Positions 37,950 through 49,933 of a stretch of DNA of 64,000 nucleotides are shown one piece after another. Source of the stretch: Argyresthia goedartella (lineage: Eukaryota > Arthropoda > Insecta > Lepidoptera > Argyresthiidae); the NCBI GenBank assembly GCA_949825045.1, contig OX463824.1, positions 28,924,001 to 28,988,000 on the forward strand, read 5' to 3'. Under the pieces are notes generated by a model, which was not told where the DNA came from, ran no database searches, and saw only the letters and a program-made list of their open reading frames with translations. Within the stretch, counting starts at the first letter, position 1; every line of letters begins with the position of its first letter. The position numbers were made by a program, and so were the translations under genes.

Positions 37950-38335
37950 AATAGTTTATGTGACTGATACATTATGCCTAAATATGTACAGTTTATCTAC
38001 ACTAGTTTATCTACACACATATCATAAGCTCTCTTTGATGTGTTCAGGAACCGCATGTTCGACCGGCATTGTGGCATTAATAATTGCTCTGCACTTGTTT
38101 AGCTTGTTCAGTAGTACCAACTTCACAGACAAACTAGGGGCGGCACGCAAGCGGGCGTCGGCGTTCGAAACTTGAATGTCATAATTAGTCGAAAATTGAT
38201 ACATTATGGTCATAATGTATCAATTTTCAGTTTCCAGATAAGAAATGAGTTTTTACCAAGAAGCATTACGCTGGTTGGTCGTAACGTGCGGTTTTTGGAC
38301 ACAGTAAAGAGGGTTTATGATACGTGTGTAGATAA
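37950..38335 (+). mobile_element. Rep-B non-autonomous DNA element, copy 3
   Basis: Outer end AATAGTTTATGTGACTGATA, TIR TTTATCTACACACATATCAT, interior CGGCGTTCGAAACTTGAATG and palindrome TTGATACATTATGG/CATAATGTATCAA, right TIR ATGATACGTGTGTAGATAAA. Lacks the foldback present in copy 2. Confidence 0.88.
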
Positions 38336-38900
38336 AAACCTTTATACATAAGTCTCAGTTTAGTCCAACCCATATTTGAAGTCAAACGAGGATTGTTTTG
38401 TTATATGCGCTATCCTCTAAAATGTTAAATTTGGACGCCTCATATAGTACCCCATTGATATGACCAAAATAGGATGGCCTTTCGTTAGATAGCTTATCTT
38501 TCAAGGAAGATCACCGACTTCACTTGTCACGTAATGAAAGTGAGATCATGATCCTCCAAGCTCTTAATTGGATCATTAAATTCCGAAATATTTTATTTTA
38601 TATAAACGCGTACGAGATATATATAGGTGGTACTTACCCAGCAGTTATTGTTTCTATCTGGAAGTTACAATCTGATACAAAATAAATGATAATGTAGGCA
38701 CTAACTTTTCTGTCGAGAAATGTTTGTAGGTAGAGCCCTGCTTACAAAGTAACTATTTTATAATCTGTGTCCCTGCGCCATTAACATGACCAAAATATTC
38801 TGATATTTTTAAATTTTAAGTAAAATACCACTCACAAAAGAACCATCTCGTAGGTAATACCTAATGGCAACAAATATAATGATCAGCAAAATATTTTTTA
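38336..38900. other. No gene seen
   Basis: Short frames only; no family match. Confidence 0.4.
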
Positions 38901-38904
38901 CCTA

Positions 38905-39112
38905 CCCAAAATGGATAAATGAACACCAAAAGTTGCAAAAAATATCAGCGCAAAATACTGCGTTAGCTTAGGTGAAGGGTAAAGGGGGTAAGCGAAGCGA
39001 AGCTCCCTTTATCCTTCGTGGTACGTTGAACATGTAAGAACAACAAAAAATACTTAAAACATAAACACAAAACATAAAAATAAGTTTGGTGATCATTTAT
39101 CCAAACACCATT
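38905..39112. mobile_element. Rep-C element, terminal type 2
   Basis: ATGGATAAATGAACACCAAA at 38909 is inverted at 39090 as TTTGGTGATCATTTATCC. Between them is the same core as in the other Rep-C copies: ATATCAGCGCAAAATACTGC, GTTAGCTTAGGTGAAGGGTA, AAGCGAAGCTCCCTTTATCC, TTCGTGGTACGTTGAACATG. The ends differ from type 1. Confidence 0.75.
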
Positions 39113-40090
39113 TGGTGGACATTTATCTATTCTGGCAGTCATTTCGAATTCATTGGTAGTAAAATAGGTGCGCTTTTGGTAATCGTTTAAACATAAGCCA
39201 TACCTAATTCCACAAGTTCGCTATATTCATTTACAAAATACTACCAGGCTAGTCGTATTTGCTAATAACAAACCAAAACTAATTGCTTTTCTCTGTTCAA
39301 AGGATATACGGGTAACCAAAAGGTTTGCTAATAAAATATAGCATTAAGCTTATTTGCTTACCATTTTAACCTGGTCACCAGTCTGGGAGACTCGCTAAGC
39401 TAATCAAAAGATTTTTTTCCTCAGCTACCGTACCGGACCGGACATACTTATGCTTATGTGAGTAGAGTTAGAGAAGACAAAAGAATACATTATTTACGGC
39501 ATCGTCCCTTCAAGGGTTAAACGAGGGCTTCTGTTAAACTTTTTTACCACCTATAAGGGCCAATCCCTTCGACAAACAGTCCTAATTTGGTGTATTGTGT
39601 CGTGATAAAATAAGTTCTATAGCTATTTGTTGGTCACGCTTCCTTCTCAGAAGCTCAGAGGCTTCACTTATAAAAACAACTTAAAGATATTACTTGACTT
39701 TTTCATCTTCCACCGGGAAAGGGTTATAATTATCTTCACTGAATGAATGATAGCGTCTCTTATTGTCGTCTTGTTAACGTGTGACCAATTCACCTAACAT
39801 TATCGAGTACTTAAGTATATCACCGAAAACATCTAAAAACATTAAACGGGTAGAGGAAGCCCTGTAAAAAGGTGCTAAAGATCACACTAGATCGATTCTT
39901 ATGACTGTAAGTAGGTATATATTGTATATCGCCAAGAGGTTTGCATCTAAAGTAGGTAGGTACCTAAATAGGTAAGTACTATGCACCTATGCACTTGAAC
40001 TAAGTAGTTATACATCGATATCGGTAATCCCGCAAAAAATACACCCAAGTGCAATCAGAGAATGGCGTGCTCAACGTTCGAAAATTCGGC
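39113..40090. other. No gene seen
   Basis: AT-rich, short frames; several TAGGTA words near 39950. Confidence 0.4.
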
Positions 40091-40099
40091 ATAGTGATG

Positions 40100-40215
40100 T
40101 GATGCTACAATCAGCGTCCCTGACCAGTCGTTCGGACATCCTCGGCGCAGGCGTGTGGGCGGCGCGGCGGCGGCGACGGCGGACGCGATAGCTGCGCACG
40201 CGCACACTGATAGCG
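40100..40215. promoter_or_regulatory. GC-rich CpG island-like segment
   Basis: GGGCGGCGCGGCGGCGGCGA, CGGCGGACGCGATAGCTGCG in an otherwise AT-rich region. Could be a promoter or first exon; no frame or splice site is convincing. Confidence 0.35.
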
Positions 40216-40437
40216 AATGCTACTTTGCCCTATATTACTATGTAAGGGGCGCGGGAGGACCATTGTAATTTTGGGAGAGAAAAAGAACACAGTTTACGGC
40301 TTTTACCATACGATGTGGCTGGCAGAGGCACAGTCCAGGATCGCCGTTCCGACGTAATGGTCCAATACGCGAATACCAATTTGGACCAATATACGAAAGG
40401 ACCAATCCGCATTTTGTAGATTCGACAGAAATCTAAG

Positions 40438-40706
40438 GGCTTTTTCACACGGGATCTGTCATTGACGATTCGTCACATGACGGATGGACGTTCGCATTGT
40501 ATATGGAATCGTGTTTTTTACGATTCGTCAAAATATCCGAATAGATAAACAGGTTTCTCGTATCGTGATTTAAGGCGTATAAGTAATTTTTCACGATTCC
40601 TGATCTCTTAAAACTGGGGCATTTAAAACGCATTGCCGCTGTCAAAAAAAAAGTGAAAAAACATGATCCGTCAAAAAACACCAATCGTCCTCGTGTGAAT
40701 GAGCAC
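40438..40706. mobile_element. Short TIR element (MITE-like)
   Basis: CTTTTTCACACGGGATCTGT at 40440 corresponds inverted to CGTCCTCGTGTGAATGAGCA at 40687. Inside, GACGATTCGTCA and ACGATTCGTCAAAA recur in both orientations. Frames on the minus strand are not conserved coding. Confidence 0.6.
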
Positions 40707-40754
40707 TTCGTTAAGCTCTTATCTACATTGTGTCCGGCGATGAGTTTTATATTT

Positions 40755-41812
40755 GTCAGTGATGGTTCCTCTATTTAACACATGGCTCTGGCATATTAAG
40801 TTGATAGGTTATGTATGTGGCTCTGGTTACCCCTCATCGGCAATTTAGCGCCGCTGTATCTGCATTGCAGTTGATATGGATTTTTATCTATTATCCAATA
40901 GTTATGTCGCAGTTAGTTGGATAAATCAGACACTTACCTAACTCTCTAGACCTTTAATTAAATACCGACGTTTAACCAAGTCACTAAAATTCCGTCAGAC
41001 AAGAGAGTGAACGAAACGTTTAATGGGTTGTCTAAACGTTCTTAACGATCATGTACTTAAATTTATGTTTTAAGTATTTTTTGTTGTTCTTATATGTTCA
41101 ACCTAACACGAAGGATAACGGGGGCTTCGCTTCGCTCACCCCCTTTACCCTTCACCTAAGCTACCGCAATGTTGTGCCCTGATATAAGCTGTGCAAATCA
41201 GCTGTTGTCGTGACGCCATCTTGATTTCCAGCACGCCGGCTTTCGGTAAGACAGATTGTTAAACGTTTTCGACGATGCTTTATTTAAATCAAAATACTAG
41301 TGACTTGGTTAAACGTCGGTATTTAATTAACGGTCTAGAGAGTTAGTTAAGTGTCTGATTTAACCAACCAACTGCGACAGCTATATCTTATCAAACTTTA
41401 CATCGTTACATCCTAAACATCTCTTTTACCAGTAGAAAGCTCAACTCCAACCACCACCAACAAGACACCAAAATACATCCAACGTACCCAAATATACGTT
41501 TATCACCTTCCTAATCCTAATCTCATAATTCTTCTATTTTACACTTGGCTCTGGCATAGTAAGTTGAAAGATTATCTGGCTCTGCATGGGGCTGGTTTCC
41601 TGTCATTGGCAATTCAACGCCGCTGAATCTGCAGTCGATATGGATTTTTTTCTATCCATTAGCTATATCTAATCAATTTTATATCCTTACATCCTAAACA
41701 TCTCTTTTACGAGTAGAAAGCTCCATAACATTCACAAACACCACACCAAAGGAGATCCAACGAACCCAAAAATATCTTTATCACGTTTCTAATCCTAATC
41801 ATTATTAAAAAA
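40755..41812 (+). repeat. Tandem duplication of about 290 bp, one arm carrying an insertion
   Basis: Arm 1 is 40755-40905 plus 41379-41530; arm 2 is 41531-41812. Shared strings include GGCTCTGGCAT, GATATGGATTTTT, ACATCCTAAACATCTCTTTT, AGTAGAAAGCTC, TAATCCTAATC. Arm 1 is interrupted by the TIR element at 40906-41378, while arm 2 keeps the uninterrupted junction (CATTAGCTATATCTAATC). Confidence 0.85.
40906..41378. mobile_element. 473-bp long-TIR element with Rep-C core (terminal type 3)
   Basis: Ends GTCGCAGTTAGTTGGATAAA and its inverse TTTAACCAACCAACTGCGAC; the inverted repeats run about 75 bases each, with TCTCTAGACC...ACCGACGTTTAACCAAGTCACT on the left. Flanked by AGTTAT (left) and AGCTAT (right), and the empty site in arm 2 has AGCTAT, giving a 6-bp target duplication. 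The middle (41060-41203) is the Rep-C core: ACCTAACACGAAGGATAACG, GGGCTTCGCTTCGCTCACCC. Confidence 0.85.
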
Positions 41813-42154
41813 TAGTAAACTGAGTGATGGCCACACAAGCAGTTTGGTTAAGCAAGATTTACGCACATAATCCCTTTTAGAGGAAGCTCTAGGGACCGCT
41901 CCTACCATTCTGATAACCGGGATGAACTTTATGAGGAAATTCCTGGAATCGTAGAGTGAGCGTGCGTTTGGAGATAACGGGACTGACCGGGAATTCCTAA
42001 CACCACATCATCGACATTGACCGAGTGTGGTGGTTTTCTGAAGTATGCCAACTTATGGTGATGAATGACTGAATGACGTCCAAGATATTAAAAATGTTTA
42101 TTAAAAATGGTTGTAGAAAAATAGTATAGATAGTAATTTCGAATGGCTAGGCAT
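41813..42154. other. No gene seen
   Basis: No frame or repeat supported. Confidence 0.4.
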
Positions 42155-42402
42155 TTAACGCACATCAAAAATACTGATTTTTACGGCAAAAATGATCCGC
42201 AAAAATACTTTTAATGTTTTAAGTATTTTTGTTGTTCTAACATGTTCAACCTAATACGAAGGATAAAGGGGGCTTCGCCTCGCGTCTCTTTACCCTTCAC
42301 CTAAGCTACCGCAGTATTCTATACAGCTTCTTTTGCCCTGACATTCGCTGTGAAAATCAGTATATTTGCTGTGAAAATCAGTATTATTGATGTGCAGTAA
42401 TC
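42155..42402. mobile_element. Rep-C TIR element, terminal type 1, copy 3
   Basis: Ends CGCACATCAAAAATACTGAT and ATCAGTATTATTGATGTGCA; core ACCTAATACGAAGGATAAAG, GGGGCTTCGCCTCGCG, TTCACCTAAGCTACCGCAGT. Same orientation as the 7976 copy. Confidence 0.85.
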
Positions 42403-42624
42403 TTAATGTATGATCTTAATGTATTCCTTTTGACGACGCTCGATAGAGTTACGGTACACAGACTGTAACTGGTCGAACTGACCCCAACGCATTCCATAGC
42501 CTTAGCATGTTAATCTGTCATCTAGGAATGTTAATCGCTTTTTAAAAATATTCTAATCAGAACATCGCATACACAACAAAAGACAGCTGTCAAATAATCC
42601 TGTTGTGATTGGTAAATTATAGGA

Positions 42625-42880
42625 TAAAATAAATAAATAATAAATATAAGTGACATAATATTACACAAATCGAACTAGGCCCATACTAAGCTCAACAAGG
42701 CTAGTGCTATGAGTACTAGGCGACGATATATTTAATAGAGATTAATACTTATGTAAAAACATAGAAAACATCCAAGACTATGAAACAAATATTCATCCTC
42801 ATCACACAAATATTAAACACAAATATAGCTTTGTGGGCAGAGTCACTACCCGCTAGGCTAATCTGGTCGACAGGGACCAA
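42625..42880 (-). repeat. Diverged SINE, relative of S2
   Basis: A (AATA)n tail at 42630, then ACACAAATCGAACTAGGCCC, ATGAAACAAATATTCATCCT and GTGGGCAGAGTCACTACCCG, in the order seen for S2 but with many changes and a broken B box. Confidence 0.55.
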
Positions 42881-43745
42881 GTCCACGGACTGTCATCTCT
42901 TAGCCCATGCACATGGTCACCCCAAGTATTTCCAACCTGACACTGGTGCGCTCACAGCAGCACGTACCTGCAAAGAGGAGAAAACAAAACTTTATACGAG
43001 TACATGTGCCACATTCCGAAGCGAAATTACAAGTGAATAAATTGAACGAAAAGTAAAACTTTAGAAAAAACCGACTTCAACGGCACCTGTGTTCGCGTTT
43101 GCTCCCGCTTGGAGGCGCTGGCGTAGGTGTAGGCAAAGAGTTTCATTCGTCTGAGGTTAGACTCAAATCACGTCAGATCTTTCAAATACACTTGACACTG
43201 GCAAACACCGCAAATGATTTTAGCACGCCATTTATTTTTGGAAGAAGTAAATAGAATTTGACAACTTTGAGTTGAGTTGAGTTGAGCCTCCATCCAACTA
43301 ACCTATAGATTGTTTTTTTGAGGGATCGCGATTTTGAAGCTATGCCATAAAAATTTAAAACCTATAACGGGTTTTTGGGTACTACAGTATACCTCGCGCC
43401 TCGAATAATCGGTCTTCATCATAGGTTTCACTTAACAAAAATATGCTTCCCAGGAGTGAAAGCACGAATACAAAAATCGTCATAATATTTGAAGAGTTCC
43501 CTCGATTTCTCCAAGATCTTGACCTGATGGCAATGGCATCAATCAAAAGGTGTTTTTCTTCTCGAACACAAAAATATTTTTCCAAATAGTTCCTTCTGTC
43601 TTGGTGAAATCGCTGAACATACATTAAAAAAAACATCCCTACTAATTAAAACCCATCTCCTTTTTTGATGTCAGCCAAAACTTTGATCGGTAACTATTCT
43701 CGTTTAGCTTTTGAATGTTCTAACAGGTATTTAGGATTCGTTTGT
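42881..43745. other. No gene seen
   Basis: A retroposon-like fragment AAAACCGACTTCAACGGCAC is at 43073; a GTTGA run at 43270; the repeat fragment CCATAAAAATTTAAAACCTATAACGGG at 43345. Frames unrecognised. Confidence 0.4.
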
Positions 43746-44500
43746 TAGGGTGGCGTACCCGAAGGGTACCAAACGGGACCCTATTACTAAGCCTCCGCGG
43801 TCCGTCTGTCTGTCTGTCTGTCCGTCATCGGGCTCTATCTGATGAACCGTCATTGGTAGAGCGTTGGAATTTTCACACAGTGTATTTATTTAGGTATTTC
43901 TGTTGCTGGTACGGCAACAAATAATGAACGAGATTTTATAAATTGAAGGGAGTCCCATGAAAGAGACGTGTTTCAATATCCTAGCAAACTTGCCCTGTAA
44001 ATAACCAAATTTAATAATAATAATACCTTGGTCACTATTTACACACATTGATCTAGCCCCAAACTAGGATTACCTGTATCTGGGTACTAGACAACGATAC
44101 ACATACTTATATAGATAAATATTGTACTTAGATAGATAAACAACCATGACTAGGGTACAAACATCTGTTCTCATCAAACAAATATTTGCCCCCACCGGGA
44201 CTTGAACCCGGGACACTTGGCTTCGTAGGCAGGAACACTGCCTATTACGAAGCCATTGGGGTCAAATTATTTATATTAATTATATTTATATTAATTATAT
44301 AAATTATATAAATGATTGTCTAATTGTAGTCGATAGTTTCGCGTCATCATTGTAAATTATTTCGTTGGCGTAATTAGGGTGGTGCTAGACTAGAATCAGG
44401 CAAAAAATACTTTTGTTTTTGTTTCATTATTTTTTCCCTTAAGTTGTCTTTTGCGATGGTACGGAACCCTTCGTGTGCGTGTCCAACCCGCACTTGATCG
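43746..44500 (-). repeat. Rep-A copy split by SINE S2
   Basis: Left part 43746-44011 (CGTACCCGAAGGGTACCAAA, CGGGACCCTATTACTAAGCC, CCGTCTGTCTGTCTGTCTGT) and right part 44265-44500 (GGTACGGAACCCTTCGTGTG, CCAACCCGCACTTGATCG) together make one Rep-A in minus orientation. Confidence 0.85.
44012..44262 (-). repeat. SINE family S2, copy 4, with rearranged head
   Basis: AAT tail at 44012, B box visible as GGTTCAAGTCCCGG on the minus strand. At 44218-44250 the head does not read CCGACTCGGCCATTCGGG as in the other copies. Instead GGCTTCGTAGGCAG is followed by its own inverse CTGCCTATTACGAAGCC, which destroys the A box. Possible target duplication CAAATT on both sides. Confidence 0.9.
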
Positions 44501-47500
44501 AATTTTGCCTTTAGTTAAGGACATTAGATAAGTATTTCAATCATCAATTTCAAAATAAAGGTGGAATTCTTCAAACTTCTAGTCTAAGGAGTGGAATTCT
44601 TCAAAATGCAAAATTTCTCTTTATTTTGATCGTTTTGTTTGCAATAAAAAATGCAAAATTGTGACGGCACAAGAATGTCCATAGGGTAATAATAGTTATT
44701 ATTATCATGATTGTTATAAATCTCAAAATAAAATAAAAATAAGTCAAGCTTTACACAGATTGAGGCTGAATTGAACACCCAAATACACTTTTGTCATTAA
44801 ATGACCTACCAACCGGTAACTGGTGTAAGGTAAATACCATTTGACCTTGGGCATATAGTGTTTGTCCAGTTGGCCCTAACAGTAAACCCAGCTGGTCCCT
44901 TTGTGCCCACAAGTGGGAAAACCGCTAAATGACTGCTTGACTGATTGAATAGTGTGGAAAGAACTTTAAACTAAATTCTACTTCAAGTTACTTCTAAGTT
45001 TAAACTTTTACTTAGACACCAAATGGATAGCAATTAAATGATATATACATATAAGGAGGTAGCTAGGAGAACAGCACAGCTATATTGGTCTAAGTTGATG
45101 TGAAGCTGAAAGTTACATGACAGCGGAATTTGAAATCTATGTTTTATTTTGTAGCGATAGCAAACTCAACAGAAAACTGCAATAAGTAACAAAATAAAAA
45201 TAAACATCAACGTTGATAGACTTTTGAAGTGAATAACTTCTTTCGGAAATCACAAAGTAGATGAGCATTAGGAGTGACAAACCGATGGCTAAAGTTGGGC
45301 CTATTTTTTCGGCAATCAAACAAACCATGAAACATCGATCCTACTATATGTAACAAAATAAAACATAATGTAACATGTTAACCCCGAAACTCTGTGCGAA
45401 TATTTTTTAAACTTGACAACCTAAATTTTTTTCGACCGTATAGTATTAATGATGACTTACTGACATACTGTTTTCATGCGTGGGTATTTTTTTGTTGTAA
45501 ACTAGAGCATTTCATTCGTTCATCAATCTTCTTTGATTTCAGTACCCTGTGCAAAATCATTCATGTCAACTCAGACCAAACTATCTATACCTAATACTAT
45601 ACATAAATATTTTTATAGTGATTTATCGTCCTGAAATATTATTCCAAATATTTATTAATAAGAAAAAGCCACTTCCATACTCAGTAGGCGTTTCTCGTGA
45701 GGAATTCGTGTGAACTCATCAAAAATCAATATATGTTTCGCGGCATTTTCTGACGGTCAATTAAAATTCTACGCTCACTCCGCCGATGTTTATATATGTA
45801 CTAATGTGTGTGTATCTATATAGGTAACTACGTGGTTATTACCTACTATCTAATTGATGAAAACTTATGCCTAGGTATTCCTTTGAAAAGTGCTGAACAT
45901 TGGTAAACAATTATAAACTGATTCAACTTAGCAACACAACAAAATTAGATAACTTACATCGAAAGTCCAAGTGTGTCCGCTAGTGTCCTGATAATAATAT
46001 TTCAGGCCCATACCACCCATCCATACAACCATACGAGGTACTACATCCAGTTATCCAACCTCTGAAAGCCCGCCAAAACGAGACGGTTGATACCGTTCTC
46101 TCCATCCCTCTCTATTCCTAATCACTCGTCCACAACCTACATGCCTCCCCTTGTCTACACATAACCTTTCTAACATCCTGAAAACATACCTAACACGACA
46201 TTAGATTAGAAAGTTCCACATGCTCATGAGCGTGTGTTAGAAAATTCAGCGTTCGCTCAGCAAATTCTAATCTCCACACATACTCATGTACCAGGCCAGC
46301 AGAGCTCGCACGAAGGCACATCACGTGTGAGACGAGACACGGCGTCACCACACACGCATATCGAAGGGGTTGTAAGAGGGATGCGTGACCTCTAAATCAC
46401 ACAACTACAACCCCGCTGGCTGAACCAATATAGAGCACAACCCCCTCTAAGCAAGCCAGAGAGAGACGCGTAGCTGCATCGCACCACTCGCAACAGACAG
46501 AGCTAGCTATGGGTCGGGTCTGTCGGACGCCAAGAAAAGTTAGAGTTTGCGCAGTTCCTAAGACCGTACTAAGGGTGGTCTTTCAAAGTACTTCCTTCGG
46601 CAGCCTACGCTCCTGGTAGTTGTTTTCCATTTTAGGACAAAACTCGATAAAAAAGGGCGGTTTAGCCGACGGCCTGAGGGATTAGCTAATCACGCTAGGG
46701 GGTTGAAGGGTGCGTAGGGTAACGTCTGTATACGCACCCAGTAGCGTACTTATGTCGTGTTTGCATTTGTGTTAGTGAAGTTGTACTTGATGTCTCGCTT
46801 GCGTGTGTGAATGCCTCTCGCCGATTGTATTCAAGAGGCTTTATGCAAATGTGCATTCACTATGTTCCAGTCACGCATAGTAACAAGATGTCCTCTTAAA
46901 TAACCAACTCACAGTAAATGACGTTAATTTGACAACATGACAGTAGCGAAAAGCTCGCCTCATTAGATTGATTAGGGTAAATGCACCTAACAGTGCCTCT
47001 AATTGGAACTTGCAACATGAAAGCCATGTCAACGCATTTGACAGTTAAGCAAACACGGCCGCATGCACTATTTCAACATGCCAGTAGCAAACATTCGAAG
47101 GGTAAACATTCACGCGTAAAAATATTCATGAGTTGCTAAGTATAGGTAATGTACATTGAGTGTGCGTATCAGTAGACTACCACGGAGTCGAAACAAAAAA
47201 GTGTTAATTTCGCATTAGACTGACGTAAATTTTTTAACATCGTGAATATAGGTAACTTTGATAGCCCTGGGAATAGCAGCTTTTCTTGCAGCTAACACAA
47301 AATGTGGAGATGGTCGTAAAGCGATTTAACAACCGAGTGAGACTCTCAGGTTTAGTTAGATTAATTAGAACTATAAAAACTGTTTCAAACTGTTGGAAAC
47401 GCTGAGCCTTTGACTGAAACGTTGCTAAGACATGTATTCGAAAACAGAAGAAGTAAATAGCTCTCGTTTTTTAACAGTTATCTGTGTAATTGATTAAAAC

Positions 47501-49540
47501 CAATCAGACCCATGCAGAAAGTCCTCGTACAAACACGATTATAATGCGTTGTTATATGCACTCTACAGCCTAACGACATCATTTCACGGATCATTGCACT
47601 CGCAGTCTTATGATAATGTTAATAGAAATACAGATGAGCCCTATAACATTAGCTTGTGATTTATTGACCACAGATCCAATACCAATTACCAATCCATTCA
47701 TTCCATGTTATACAACCCAATTAAAGTGTCCACGGAATTGTGAACGTTATAATTACGCCTATCAATCAACATGGCCGTTAAAATAATGTTTAAAAAAAAT
47801 AATCATTTGTATTGACAAAAAATTAACACCTTCACTTTCACTGAAGTTTTTTGTGGATAAATCAGAAAAAAGGTATCTTTAGAAATGCTTGATAAAATTA
47901 AATAAAAGAATACAACAGGAATAAATAGATTCCCTTTCGTCAGGTACAGGAATGTGGGGACTCCACGGGATGCTCGAATCCCGTAGGAATGTTCGACTGT
48001 TCCTTCTTATAGCTCCGTCCCTGTCTTACCCGAAGAGAGTACAAACTGGTTAGCTTTGATTAATGGCCCTACAGTTTTTATTAGACGTCCTGGGGTTGAA
48101 TAGTAATGTAATTAATGTTTTGAGACAACGTGGTAACAAGTTTGTGTGATTAGTCTTACTGTGTTATTTATCTATGAGAACTTACACAAGATTTTTGAAC
48201 TTTACTGACATTTCATGAATATAATCGAATACTAAGGAGATCGAAAAACCTTATAGGTATAATTAACACATTTTTTTTAACTGGGTAATCCCTAAATACA
48301 ATCTAAATCACTCCACCATGTTATTCTAACAATATCGGAGTTGCCTTAGGTACGTAATATAATCATATTGTCTATGGTGTAGGCTTTTCCTTGCTGTAAT
48401 CTGCACTGGAGATTCTACATGGTGAGCTAGGTTACGGAGGGAGAAGGATAAAAGATTCTCTCTACGAGTGAAATGAACCTGAAATTGTGTCTATTGCCTA
48501 CTTCAGAGATCTACTTGGGTCTCCTGCACTCCTGGTAGAAATGGTTACGTCACGTGTTATGCTGACGTGGCATCTCCCGAACAATTAATTTGTCTAGATT
48601 CTGGATCAAAGTCAAAGTCAAAGTTCTATTACTGTAGATATTTACATATACTCAGCAAACGATTTATTATACGGATTATTTTAGGACTCTGGTTAGGTTT
48701 CGCAATAACAGGCAAGGCGTTTAGTTTACTACGTAAAATGCTGGGATGTAGTGAAGAATCCTTTCCTATCGGCAAAACTCGGAACAACGATAACACCCGA
48801 ATGGTGCCGATGTGTCTATGAATTACTGTATTATTAAATTACGTGTAGGCACAGGTGAAGGTATCAAATAAATCGCATACTTTATTTATCAATGTCAAAT
48901 GTCAAATTGCCCGTTTGACGGGTACTGAGTGCGAGTGAGGTAGTAAGACAAAAACGAAAATTTCCGAGAAAATACGAAAGGAAAGGATTATTCACTACAT
49001 TAGAGAGTATGTTTGCATTGGATATTATTTATTTCATATTGTTGTCCCCGGACGCAAAAGAACAAAACCATGTATTGATCACAATGTAATGGTGATATAT
49101 CGACAAAATCGACACTTTTGAAGTTTTTTCTATGCTGTTCAAAATAACTTAAATTTTAATACTTGTTATTTTGTAATATTAAGTTAAATAAATTAGTATT
49201 ACAATTTTGGAAGCTTTTTCTAGATTTTGAGAAACACGAGTGGAGGAATTTCGCTCGATAGAAATAATTATTGAAATTACTTATGCCTAAATTTTCATTT
49301 TTTATTATTTTCTGACGAATTAGAATAGCTCAAAGACTTCAAAATATTTATTTAGATGGGTTTGGACAATTCCTAAATCACCAGTCATGGAAAATTTCAT
49401 AGCTATTTCAGTAATTTTTTTATTAATTTAAAACTGACTTTTTGTCATTTCTACCCGATTCCGTCCCTCTCACACGACGAGTCTTTCCGTCTGGAGTTCC
49501 GGGGACCTTTGCATGGTGAGGTAGTACCTACCAGCTATTA
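44501..49540. other. Five kilobases without a recognisable gene
   Basis: No frame above 84 residues and none with a motif. 46300-46900 is less AT-rich, with CACACGCATATCGAAGG and ATGCAAATGTGCATTC (46836), an octamer-like word that could be regulatory. 49430-49530 holds a Rep-F-like fragment in reverse (GATTCCGTCCCTCTCACACG, GTCTTTCCGTCTGG). This may be host intergenic or intronic sequence. Confidence 0.4.
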
Positions 49541-49553
49541 AAAATATAATGTC

Positions 49554-49933
49554 ACCGTAAGATAGTCCAACCGTTAGTTGATAAACTAACGCGTTGGTTG
49601 ATCAACTATCGACAGATAGTAAACTAGGCCGACGGGGTTTAGAATTTACGTTTCTTTTGTTCTTACATGTCAACCTAACACGAAGACTATACGGGGGCTT
49701 CGCTGCGCTAGCCCCCTCTAGTCTTTACCTAAGCTACCGCAGTGTTTGCCCTGGTATTTCGTTTGCAATTCAAGTTTAAACCAGTTTACTATAACGCTTT
49801 TAAACTTTAGTTTATCAACTAACGCGTCATATAGTAAGCAGAACGCAACAGTTTACTATCTGTCGATAGTTGACCAACTAACGAGAAAAAAAAACGTTAG
49901 TTTATCATCTAACGGTTTTGACTATTTTACGGT
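49554..49933. mobile_element. Long-TIR element with Rep-C core (terminal type 4)
   Basis: Ends ACCGTAAGATAGTC and GACTATTTTACGGT, followed inward by inverted AACCGTTAGTTGATAAACTA and TAGTTTATCATCTAACGGTT, then CAACTATCGACAGATAGTAA and its inverse. Centre 49655-49765 is the Rep-C core (ACCTAACACGAAGACTATAC, TTTACCTAAGCTACCGCAGT). Confidence 0.82.

Noticed and set aside
48567..48821. 84-codon plus frame
   Set aside because: A (GTCAAA)n run sets its start region and no domain or conserved feature is visible.
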